64,000 bases of DNA from JAPORY01 sp965215385 (lineage in GTDB: Bacteria > Pseudomonadota > Alphaproteobacteria > Rhodobacterales > Rhodobacteraceae), in the NCBI GenBank assembly GCA_965215385.1, contig OZ244059.1:3410001-3474000 (forward strand), given 5' to 3'. Position numbers and translations under genes: made by a program. Below the pieces are notes generated by a model. That model was given only the letters and a program-made list of their open reading frames with translations. It was not told where the DNA came from and did not search any database. Below, in pieces: positions 45,168-53,505 of the stretch. How positions within the stretch are numbered: the stretch's first letter is position 1; the number at the start of each line of letters is the position of its first letter.

Positions 45168-45257
45168 GGAGAGGTGGCCGAGTGGTTGAAGGCGCACGCC
45201 TGGAACGCGTGTAGGCGGGAAACCGTCTCCAGGGTTCGAATCCCTGTCTCTCCGCCA
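45168..45257 (+). tRNA. tRNA-Ser (anticodon GGA)
   Basis: Class II tRNA with acceptor GGAGAGG paired to TCTCTCC, anticodon loop CTGGAAC between CACGC and GCGTG (anticodon GGA), a long variable arm, T-arm AGGGTTCGAATCCCT and encoded CCA. Confidence 0.97.
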
Positions 45258-45318
45258 CGTCTCGCTATGCTACTTTTCTTACCGACGGTCGTGCACACAC
45301 GAACAGTCCAATTACGCC

Positions 45319-45687
45319 CTACTCCTGCTCGACTGTCGTTGTTCGCCATAGCTTCCAGCCAACCCAAATGAAGCCACATTGAACACCGACCCGGAAAATT
45401 GCCGCGCTGAGAGGGGCAATCACAGGGTCATCTCGGAAGAGGTCCCATAGGTGCAGAGGCATATATGCAGTGCAAAGCACTGCAAAAGCCAGCGCAGCGA
45501 GTTTCCGCGTCTTGGGTGTCAATATGGCAATGGCGATTGCGCATTGTAAAATTCCAGCAAGCAATACGACTAGATTTGCCGGAAGTGGTTCGAAAACAAA
45601 GCCGGTAAATATTTCCGGGGCAGCAAGATGTGCGATTCCACCGCCGCCCATAACGACAGCAACGACGGCGATCAGAATTTTATTCAA
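45319..45687 (-). CDS. DoxX-like small membrane protein
   Basis: A 122-residue protein with four hydrophobic segments (KILIAVVAVVMGGGGIAHL, LVVLLAGILQCAIAIAIL, LAALAFAVLCTAYMPLHLW and AAIFRVGVQCGFIWVGW) arranged as in DoxX-like families. These are of uncertain, possibly redox-related function. Monocistronic by position; its 5' side faces an empty region of 850 bases. Confidence 0.7.
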   Translation of the reverse strand: MNKILIAVVAVVMGGGGIAHLAAPEIFTGFVFEPLPANLVVLLAGILQCAIAIAILTPKTRKLAALAFAVLCTAYMPLHLWDLFRDDPVIAPLSAAIFRVGVQCGFIWVGWKLWRTTTVEQE

Positions 45688-46542
45688 TACTAAAGTTTTC
45701 CTTCAAGTTTTTCTACTAATCTTGTGCACTCGCAGATACGATTTGATCAACAATATCCTGTTCATCAAGAAGCTCGAGAAATGTCCTCGGCGTCTCGCAT
45801 ATGAACGCGCCGGCGTCAGCTAGCTGCGATTCCAACTAGAAGCATCAGTATGAACTACTAGAGCCGAAAAAGCCAGTAACATTGACCTCGTCTCGCATTC
45901 GAGATCATTTTTTCCCAATCTGATGTCGAAATTGCAGCTTTTCGGAGTCGGCATTAAGCCCCGAACCATTGCAAGTAGCGTTTGTAGTGCCGAGATTGTC
46001 ACAGTGCTATGTTGGCATCGGGCTGGGATTAAACTCCGCGGTAAAGCCCCGACTGCGGTGCCCAACCCTTCGTTGGTGAAATTCTTCAGTCATTTGCGTG
46101 ATCCAAACCGAAGCAAGGATCAATTTCAGTGTGCGATAGCAAAGCCAAAGTCATTGCAGCACAGCATTGCTTGAAACTCAGATCAGAGTTCTTCTTCAGT
46201 ATCCGGGTTCGAATTGTATCGCTAAAGCACTTGCGCCCCAAGGCACGACTAGCTGCCGCAGTCAGTACAGTTGCACTTGGTTTGGGAGCAACGGCGGCGA
46301 GATGCGTGTTAAACGGTCTGGCAGGAGGAACTATTCCCCCCGATGATCAGCAGCCCACAGGATCGACGCACGTAACAGCCTTTTAGTAAGGGCAATTGTA
46401 ATGGCGATGAGAGATCAGCAGCGAATACTACCACCGCCACAAGGTAACTTGATATCTGGCAGTTGAAGACCGCCTTGTTCATATGACGGCTGGCTTGATT
46501 AGCGACATTGTCGCGATCTTTGCGTGGCCAACAAAAGATGTG
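45688..46542. other. 855-base gap with no supported gene
   Basis: I find no intact gene, RNA or element. Short frames on both strands lack ribosome-binding sites and similarity. Given decayed genes in other gaps of this window, it may be remnant coding sequence degraded past recognition. Confidence 0.35.
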
Positions 46543-47217
46543 TTAGGCCGTTTTTTCCTCGGAGGTTGTCGCCTTGTCAGGTTGTTCGTTCAAATTATCC
46601 TCAAGCTCTTCCATTATTCGTTCGTCTTCCTCACTGAATTCGTTCTCCTCTTCTTCCTCCTGTGCAGCACCGATTTCATCGAACATTTCGGCAATCGCGA
46701 CGGCGGCCTCGGCATCCTTTTCAATCGCGACATCTTTAATGGTTTTGCCAGAGGCTTGTATTTCGGCCTCCTCTTCGGTGCGAGCGACGTTTACCGTGAT
46801 TTGCACTGAGATTTCCGGATGCAAAATAACGGTGACGATATGCAGACCCAATTCCTTTATGCGATTGCCAATGACAATCTGCTTGCGGTCAAGGGAGAAC
46901 CCCTTAGTGGTCGCTGCCTCGGCAACATCGCGGGGTTTAACCGAGCCATAAAGGTTACCACCATCTGATGCCGACCGGAGGACGGTAAAAGATTTACCGT
47001 GGAGGCGAGTCGCAAGTGCTTTCGCTTCCTTGCGAGTCGCGAGATTTCTTGCTTCCAGTTGCGCCTTTTCCGCTTGAAAGCGAGCGACATTAGCCTTGTC
47101 AGCCCGCAATGCCTTACTTGTCGGTAGCAGAAAATTGCGAGCAAAGCCCGCTTTTACATCGACGACATCGCCCATCTGTCCGAGCTTGGGTACGCGTTCG
47201 AGAAGAATTACTTGCAT
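46543..47217 (-). CDS. rplI: 50S ribosomal protein bL9 with acidic C-terminal extension
   Basis: A 224-residue bL9, against about 150 in most bacteria. The N-terminal domain starts MQVILLERVPKLGQMGDVVDVKAGFARNFLLP, then a long helix and the C-terminal rRNA-binding domain. After about residue 150 comes an acidic, glutamate-rich, low-complexity tail (EEEEENEFSEEDERIMEEL), a feature seen in several alphaproteobacterial bL9 proteins. ATG 47217 follows GAGGCTCTAGAC. The longer upstream start is not supported. Third gene of rpsF-rpsR-rplI. Confidence 0.96.
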   Translation of the reverse strand: MQVILLERVPKLGQMGDVVDVKAGFARNFLLPTSKALRADKANVARFQAEKAQLEARNLATRKEAKALATRLHGKSFTVLRSASDGGNLYGSVKPRDVAEAATTKGFSLDRKQIVIGNRIKELGLHIVTVILHPEISVQITVNVARTEEEAEIQASGKTIKDVAIEKDAEAAVAIAEMFDEIGAAQEEEEENEFSEEDERIMEELEDNLNEQPDKATTSEEKTA

Positions 47218-47372
47218 GTCTAGAGCCTCAAGTAATGGATCATACGACGATATCATGCCGAGACAGGATATCGGGTCGTACGATCAAAAAACCAAGTGAG
47301 TTTTCGAGTGTCTTATCGGCAGTGACCGACCGGGTAATTGTTCGAAAAAACAACCTGTGCACGCCAATATGA

Positions 47373-47600
47373 TTACTTCACTGCGTAGGGTAGGAGCGCG
47401 AGGAATCGGGCGCGTTTGATTGCCAGCGACAGCTCGCGCTGTTTACCAGCGGAAACTGCGGTAATCCGTGAGGGCACAATTTTGCCGCGTTCGCTGACAT
47501 ATCGCTGCAGCAACCTTGTGTCTTTGTAATCAATCTTTGGGGATTGATCACTGGAGAAAGGGCAAACTTTCTTGCGTCGAAAAAACGGTTTGGGGGCCAA
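47373..47600 (-). CDS. rpsR: 30S ribosomal protein bS18
   Basis: A 75-residue bS18: FFRRKKVCPFSSD, KIDYKDTRLLQRYVSERGKIVPSRITAVSAGKQRELSLAIKRARFLALLPY is the typical run of the family. The start codon is TTG, after AAGGAAAA. It is 24 bases from rpsF. The membrane protein gene (DUF2232) often found between rpsR and rplI in alphaproteobacteria is missing; 155 bases separate the two. Confidence 0.96.
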   Translation of the reverse strand: MAPKPFFRRKKVCPFSSDQSPKIDYKDTRLLQRYVSERGKIVPSRITAVSAGKQRELSLAIKRARFLALLPYAVK

Positions 47601-47624
47601 CTTAAGTTTTCCTTATGCGGTGAA

Positions 47625-47972
47625 TCAATGGCGCTCTCGGACGCGGTCATCTCGCTTTTGCATTTGCACCGATGGTCCGGGGTCATGACGGTCAACTTTC
47701 ACGGTCAGTACCCGTAAGATGTCGTCATGAAGGCGCATGAGTCGTTCCATTTCTTGCACGGCAGGGGCCGGTGCGCTGGTTTTGAGAAAGGCATAATGGC
47801 CTTTTCTGTTCTTTTTGATCTTATAGGCCAGCGTTCGAAAACCCCAGTACTCGTGATCGACGACCTCGCCGCCGTTATCTTTGATGACAGTACCAAAATG
47901 CTCAATTAGACCTTCGGCCTGCACATTGGATAAGTCTTGACGGGCGATAAAGACATGCTCGTAAAGGGGCAT
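47625..47972 (-). CDS. rpsF: 30S ribosomal protein bS6
   Basis: A 115-residue bS6: MPLYEHVFIARQDLS, the conserved GGEVVDHEYWGFRTLAYKI with the tyrosine-tryptophan region, NRKGHYAFLKTSA, and a basic C-terminal tail. AGGAG precedes the ATG. First gene of rpsF-rpsR-rplI, divergent across an island from the fab cluster. Confidence 0.97.
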   Translation of the reverse strand: MPLYEHVFIARQDLSNVQAEGLIEHFGTVIKDNGGEVVDHEYWGFRTLAYKIKKNRKGHYAFLKTSAPAPAVQEMERLMRLHDDILRVLTVKVDRHDPGPSVQMQKRDDRVRERH

Positions 47973-48166
47973 GTGAACTCCTAAATTTTCTTGCGCACGA
48001 AAGCGACGCGACAGCCATCAACAATCAGGGTTCCTCAGATGTGAACGCAACCTACTCGTTAATCTGAAGACGCCATTGATATAAACAATTTTTTGTGAGA
48101 AGCAAGCGGTTGTTGGCCTATCAATTTAACATATTTGACTCCGCTGTCTTACTCTTGCCTGTCCAG

Positions 48167-50072
48167 CTACTGTTGGTCGGTTTGAATGGCGGTGATGCTC
48201 TCATTGAGTATCCGCGTACCCTCCCAGAGCTTCGGCGTTCCTGGTAATGGCTGTCGTTTTGACGGATCGAACCCCGCGAGTCCGCCAACCATAACCACGA
48301 ACTGCGATATCGTCATGGTCGGCGGTCCGCGCGAATTGCCGATTGGTGGCTGCGGGGCCGAATACATCGGACGTTGATATCCTCGGGATCAACCTATTTT
48401 CGAGCGAGAGCCGCCGGTTTTGTTTGTGCGAGTAGCGCGAGGTCATAGACCCGAACGGCGGTGATGGCCTCAAAGGCGAGGCATTTGCGCAGATCGTCCA
48501 CTTGGTTCAAGTGCCGCTGTTCAATCTGTGTTCCCGGTTTAATGGTATGAAAGAAGCGTTCGATGCGCCATCGTAATTCCTACCAGCGCAACGCCGCTAG
48601 GGCGGCATCCAAGTCGGCTGATCCTTTTGAGAGAAGCAAGACCCAATGCAAGGGCCGTTCCGTGCGGTGTTTGTTGCCGCGTTTCGGTTGTTGTGGCGGG
48701 TCTTCTTTGGCCGAGATGGCAATCCTGTGAAGGGGCTCATCGGAACCAAAAGCTTGCGGGGGTAGGAGTGAAACGTCTTGGCAACGGAGCGGGAGTTTTG
48801 CTTTCCGTTCTTTGCGACGATGGGGGCCGCCGCTGGCTGGAATCCGGATGCGGTGCTCGCTGACTGGTGCGGTTGCCAGAATAGCTTGCCATAAATCAGC
48901 GTCGCTGCCGTCGGTTGTTCGGATCCGGCGGTCATTCTTGTTGGCGGATCGCACGAACAGTTCTTGATCGGTGTGGTGGGCGTGACGCAGGAGTTCCCAA
49001 AAGTCGCCTTCACGGTCACCGACCGAGACAACGCGGGTTCGCTGGCCGACCTGTTCGAATTCTTGCGCTTTAGCCAAATCCTGTAACCATCGCGCGCTAT
49101 CGTTGTCGTCAGCACGACGGAAATTGGCGGCGGCGGCAAACATCCCGAGTGGGCGTCCAACCCCCTTCACGGTGACCCCAGCATGAAACAGCCGGCCACG
49201 GCGGCCCTTACCGCCGCCAAGAGCATCACGATCCGGCGTCGGCGATAAACCATCATAATGGCGCGTGGTGGTATCTTGTATCGCCAGAACGGGGCGTTCG
49301 GCTTGGCAGCGTTCAACCGTCTGTTCGACCTGGGACTCGAGGATAGGGTGCATGGTGACCGAGGGGTTTGACCGTAATCGATCCGCGGCCGCCGGCTCGG
49401 CGACACCCGGAAGTAACACCGGTATGTTGGCACCCAAACGGTTTTCCCACGCTTTTCCCATGGCAACGATCCGCCGACAGATCCGACCATCGGGATGCGA
49501 ACTCCGACGGTATTCTCGTTCCGCCCAACTGTCACCGGTCGCCAGTGATCCGGACCCACCCAAGCGCCGCGGGGGAGGTTCGGTGAGCGTCGGTCGCCAA
49601 GCTTTGACCAACGGCTCACCCCAGACCGCACGGGTCACCCCCGAACGCCGACCCGAGGTTCGCTCCGGACAACACGACCAACCCGCCGCGCGATAACTCA
49701 ACCCCGATTGGTCGCGGCCAACAAAGGTCGGCAACAACACCGGTGGCACACCGTCAATCGTCGCCCAATCACGCGCAACCGTTGAGGTCGCCGGCCGTAT
49801 AACCTGCGACGCGAGCCCCGCGACCCGCACACCCGACAGCAGCAAAAATCGATGGTTGCTGATCACCCGACCAATATTTGCCACGCGGGCAGCCACTGAC
49901 CAGCCAAGCCATCGATCTCGCGGGCCGACTTGCGGGCTGGCCACGGCAAACCCAGTCCCGCCGAGAATGCCGTAATGTTCGGCGCGAACCCAGTACCGCA
50001 CTTGTCCACCCGCGCCCGGTTCCATCCCTCAGGATGATAGGCCGCCATCATCGCGTCCCATCGCTGCCGATC
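48167..50072 (-). pseudogene. DUF4338 (DruA-like)/IS4 fusion transposase, decayed
   Basis: Reverse strand, collinear pieces: DRQRWDAMMAAYHPEG and, after a frameshift near 50030, PGAGGQVRYWVRAEHYGILGG, RDRWLGWSVAARVANIGRVI, NHRFLLLSGVRVAGLASQVI, VPPVLLPTFVGRDQ and YRAAGW, a DUF4338 domain as in Druantia DruA. The frame continues into a Tn5/IS4-type transposase: DSWAEREYRRSSHPDGRICRR, LAIQDTTTRHYDG (Asp), VVSVGDREGDFWELL (Asp), PLHWVLLLSKG. After a TAG at 48580 comes LRWRIERFFHTIKPGTQIE (Glu), and after another shift GGLAGFDPSKRQPLPGTPKLWEG. All DDE residues remain but the gene is broken at several points. Confidence 0.75.
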
Positions 50073-50646
50073 TGACCTGGCCCAGGACGGCTTGACCCGC
50101 AGGACCTTCTGTCAGCTGGTTTGGAACTGACGGGCGGTCATGGCAATCGCCTGGCTCTGGGCGATCAAGGCACCACCATCTCCTTATGGGTTGCGGAGAG
50201 GGCGGACAGCCTCCCCAGAGCCTTTCCCTCGGCACGGGCAAGACCGGACTGGGTGCGTTCCACCAACAAATCCCGTTCGAATTAGGCGATGGCGTTGATC
50301 ACGGTCATCGTCATCTGGCCGACAGCACTGGTGAGCTCGACACCCCCGCGTACCATGCAGTGCTCCTGGATTTCCATATACACCAAAGTCGTAACGGTCT
50401 GACTGACATCAATGGCGTTGCAGGCAGCTAGTCCAACTTGGTGACGATGATCACATTGCTACGCTCCATCTTGTTCAGGAACCGCGCAAAGCCCCGACGC
50501 AGCGTCACGGCGGTGGAGCCGGAGATGGCCTCGGTGCTGATCCGGTGCGGTTCCACAGGGAAGCCAGTGGCTGCGATCTCCCCGAACTGGTTTCCAGGAT
50601 GCTGCTGCGGGGTGGAGACCCGAGCGTGGGCAAAGATTAGGAACAT
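50073..50646 (-). pseudogene. serine recombinase (resolvase/invertase family), decayed
   Basis: The reverse strand reads HARVSTPQQHPGNQFGEIAATG (the catalytic-serine block of the resolvase N-terminus), SNVIIVTKLD, then after a TAG and frameshift HCMVRGGVELTSAVGQMTMT, VINAIA, a TAA, FERDLLVERTQSGLARAEGKALGR and a short helix-turn-helix-like stretch (TARQFQTS-stop-QKVLRVK). It ends where the DUF4338 pseudogene begins on the same strand, so both may come from one composite element. Confidence 0.75.
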
Positions 50647-50834
50647 GGTATAAGACAGGGGATAAACCTTACAGAAAGGCTGTCAGAAGCCTTGTCCCTG
50701 TTCAAAAGTGTCCGCGGCCTGGTTTCGGAGGGATTTTGGGAGCCTATCCCGAATCGAGCGTTTTTGTACGGTCACTGTCTTCAGACGCACGGGAGACGCC
50801 TGTGCGAAGACTGATCCGGTGATCGGCGACCGAT

Positions 50835-51119
50835 TCAGGCCGGCAGTTCGGGCCATCGGATGAGGATCTCGAGGACGGCGATGATCAGGACGGCGGCGCC
50901 CAGCACCAGACCGACGATCCAACGCTGGTTCTCGTTCTTGCCTTTCTCTGCATCTTTGCGGAAGTTGGCCATGTCGGTTCGGAATTCTTCCAGTGTCACA
51001 GAGAGGTCGGCTTTCAACACGTCAAAATCCTTCTTGAAAAAATTCGAGACGACGTGTGAGGTCCGGTCAGTTGTCCATGCCGCTACCCTAGGTCCCTGAA
51101 TCTCTGTCGTTAACCGCAC
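50835..51119 (-). CDS. small coiled-coil protein with C-terminal membrane anchor
   Basis: From a GTG at 51119, 94 residues: a charged, helical stretch (KKDFDVLKADLSVTLEEFRTDMANFRKDAEKG) followed by a single membrane segment (WIVGLVLGAAVLIIAVLEIL) and a short tail. The layout resembles DUF1640-like coiled-coil proteins truncated at the N-terminus. No strong ribosome-binding site, so it may be a fragment of a longer gene. Confidence 0.45.
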   Translation of the reverse strand: MRLTTEIQGPRVAAWTTDRTSHVVSNFFKKDFDVLKADLSVTLEEFRTDMANFRKDAEKGKNENQRWIVGLVLGAAVLIIAVLEILIRWPELPA

Positions 51120-51364
51120 CTGTTTCCGCTGGGTTTGGTAAGTCTCCCTTTTGATCGGACTCGAAATACAACCGCAACGGGGCTCTGGGAGCGGCAGTAT
51201 CTCAGTTTGAATGCGTCCCCACCCGTTTGTGTCGATAGGGTGTCGGCGTATCCAAGACTACGCCGACAGAGACCTTCAACCTCCCAAAGACGGGCGGCGG
51301 CTCCGGCGGTCTGCAACGACTGGGACGGCCCGGCTGCCGCCACACCCGTGTCGGCAATAGCCTC

Positions 51365-52015
51365 TTACCGGCATCCCCACCTGTTTAGGAAATCGGTGTT
51401 GTCCTGTGTTGAGCTGAACAAGGGTAGCGTCGTCTTACGCCCGCACCAACAGTTGCGGACATCCTGTTGGGTGAGAGGGCGGATCGAGAAGCACCCGCTG
51501 GACTGGCCCGAAGTGCTGGGGGCGACCGTCATGGTGTAGCTGCCGCCGGTCATCAAGCAGCGGCGGGCAAACTCCTGTTTCGGAATAGATCCTGACGCCG
51601 CCGCATAAATTTCCACATAGTAGTTGGTCTTCGGAGACAGACCAGGTAGGGCTTGGCTTCCGCCTGAAAAGTTGGTTTCATTATTAACGAGAATAGGTTC
51701 ACTTCTGTACACACTTGCCCCTGTGCTGGCGTTGTGAACAGCGTGATACAGAGTGACACTTGCAGGTGGTGTCGTATCGCCGAGCCGCCCGGTGTATTGG
51801 CCCCAGTTTATTGTTGGATTCCTGTAGCTCACGAAGCTAGAGGAAAAGGTCTCTATGGGGATATTGGTACCATTGACCTCAGTTTGATCTAAACATGCGG
51901 TCGGGCCGTCACGCCCGGAACTGTTGACCGTCGTCTGCGCCGCCAACGGTGCCGCAAGCCCGGCCAGCAGCAGGAGCAGGGGGTAAATTAACTTATGGGG
52001 GGGGGGGGGATTCAT
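51365..52015 (-). CDS. exported fibronectin-III-like protein with poly-C tract (locus C, in frame)
   Basis: ATG 52015, eight bases after AAGGAT, encodes MNPPPPHKLIYPLLLLLAGL: 13 C follow codon 2 and lead straight into a signal peptide ending APLAAQ. About 190 mature residues follow, including a fibronectin-III-like region (WGQYTGRLGDTTPPASVTLYH, LPGLSPKTNYYVEIYA) and cysteines in FARRCLMTGG, SSGCFSIRP, NCWCGRK and WGCR. A longer reading from 52063 ignores the ribosome-binding site. With 13 C the gene is in frame; 12 or 14 C would break it before export. The middle part resembles the exported protein at 9587-10081. Confidence 0.78.
   Translation of the reverse strand: MNPPPPHKLIYPLLLLLAGLAAPLAAQTTVNSSGRDGPTACLDQTEVNGTNIPIETFSSSFVSYRNPTINWGQYTGRLGDTTPPASVTLYHAVHNASTGASVYRSEPILVNNETNFSGGSQALPGLSPKTNYYVEIYAAASGSIPKQEFARRCLMTGGSYTMTVAPSTSGQSSGCFSIRPLTQQDVRNCWCGRKTTLPLFSSTQDNTDFLNRWGCR
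51997..52009 (-). repeat. poly-C tract (13 C on the coding strand), inside locus C
   Basis: Thirteen G on the given strand, directly after codon 2 of the reverse-strand gene. In-frame length as sequenced. Confidence 0.9.
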
Positions 52016-52099
52016 AATGATATCCTTATGATTGTTGATTGTCATCATTAGAGCAGAGGCCATGCTTCAAAGAAGGGGTTATTTTCAAACTGAGACTCT

Positions 52100-52360
52100 A
52101 CCCAACGGGCTTGTCGGATCTCAACGGCGATGCTGGGAGATAACCGTGGCAAAGCGGCTCTGCTGGCAGAACTTAGCCATAATCCCAAGCTTGAGGTGAT
52201 CTCGGCACTCATTGAAATTCTAGATGACGACATCATTACTCATCTCCGACGATGTACGGTCAAGCACGTCAATGTCAGTGCCGCAATCATTGAGGGGATG
52301 GAGTCCGATGACGCCAAACGGGCTGCTAAGGTGGCTGCGGACCTACGAAACCTGTTGTGA
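52100..52360 (+). pseudogene. C-terminal fragment of a GntR-type (FCD domain) regulator
   Basis: The frame through 52360 encodes AALLAELSHNPKLEVISALIEIL and VKHVNVSAAIIEGMESDDAKRAAKVAADLRNLL. This resembles the end of FCD ligand-binding domains of GntR regulators (helix with NP-L, then a histidine-led helix and the final AMR-L-type helix). The DNA-binding half is missing. An ATG at 52130 has no proper ribosome-binding site. Probably a remnant. Confidence 0.4.
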
Positions 52361-52845
52361 TCGTTAACAAAGCCGCTAGCCGCTACTACGAAACCTATTG
52401 CCATTTATGCGCATATTAGGTTCTCGGCTAACGGAATAATGTACTGAAATGCATTAGATAGAATGCCTTCCCTTGGTTTGAACTGATGGGAACTAGTCCG
52501 AAAAGGGGCTTGCGGATATGGATAGCCAGCCATTGCATCTGGCTTTAGACTGCGGAATTTTTCATCCTGCCTACGAGTGTATCAAAGGGACTCTACATAA
52601 GCAGGAAGGGATCCAATTCCGGATACAAGCGTAATCTTCGAATCAAGTAAATAGACGATTGACATCGAATTGACATTTTCAAATCGTTGCGGCACTTCCG
52701 AACTCAATTCAGGGACTTTAGCCGAGCAACCCTTGGCATAATAGTGAAACTTACAAAGCTGAAGTTGGTCGTTACGCTAGCTTCGAAAAGGCTCCTGTCT
52801 GACTGTAAAGGAGCTCTCACCGATGGGAACAAAGAGGAATATAGG
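52361..52845. other. gap upstream of the YceI gene
   Basis: No gene is supported. The last 150 bases should hold the yceI promoter. An extended frame from 52687 is open, but its first 53 codons look unlike YceI family sequence. Confidence 0.35.
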
Positions 52846-53433
52846 ATGATCAACATGAAGACGCTTCTTACGCTACTTTTGGTCACGCCAGGCTGTGTGT
52901 TGAATGCGGCGCCGGTAAAATTCGAGCTTGATGCCAGCCACTCTCAGATTGTGTTTTCGTATAATCATCTGGGCTTTTCAACGACCACGGGGATGTTTTC
53001 AGGATTTGAAGGACAGATTATTTACGATGAGGAGGATCCTGCCGCCGCAAGTGTCTCGGTCTCAATGCCGGTGACGAGTATGTTTACTGGCTGGGAGGCA
53101 CGTGATGACCACTTTATGTCGGGCGATTTCTTCAACGCTTCAGCCGATGACATGATTTCATTTATGTCGACGAACATTGAGATCACCGGAGAAGACTCGG
53201 CCAATATCACCGGCGACCTGTCGATGAACGGCGTCACAAAGCCGGTCACTTTAGCGACCTCGCTGAACAGTGCCGCACCTTATCCATTCGGCCCGAAGGC
53301 CGGGACGCCGACATTGGGTTTTGATGCTACGACGACACTCTTGCGATCCGACTTCAACTTGGGTGCTTTTGCCCCAGCCGTTAGCGACGCAGTGGAAATT
53401 TTCATTTCGATCGAGGCCTTACAAGCCGAGTGA
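52846..53433 (+). CDS. periplasmic YceI family protein
   Basis: A 195-residue protein with a signal peptide (MKTLLTLLLVTPGCVLNAA) and a full YceI lipocalin-like domain: FELDASHSQIVFSYNHLGFSTT-type start, FEGQIIYDEED, ASVSVSMPVTSM, FMSGDFFNA and ITGDLSMNGVTKPVTL, followed by the last strands. YceI proteins bind isoprenoid-like ligands and are linked to membrane cytochromes. GAGGAATATAGG precedes ATG 52846; ATG 52855 is an alternative. Convergent with the b561-YceI gene, whose C-terminus carries a second YceI domain. Confidence 0.92.
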   Translation: MINMKTLLTLLLVTPGCVLNAAPVKFELDASHSQIVFSYNHLGFSTTTGMFSGFEGQIIYDEEDPAAASVSVSMPVTSMFTGWEARDDHFMSGDFFNASADDMISFMSTNIEITGEDSANITGDLSMNGVTKPVTLATSLNSAAPYPFGPKAGTPTLGFDATTTLLRSDFNLGAFAPAVSDAVEIFISIEALQAE

Positions 53434-53505
53434 ACACGACGCTCTGGTGCCGCGGCCAGCAATTCTTCGTGATGGGCGGTTGGGGCCGTTATGAGCCGGT
53501 TTTCC

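Noticed and set aside
46574..46951. 125-codon forward serine-rich frame
   Set aside because: Antisense shadow of the acidic rplI tail; glutamate codons give serine-rich frames on the other strand.
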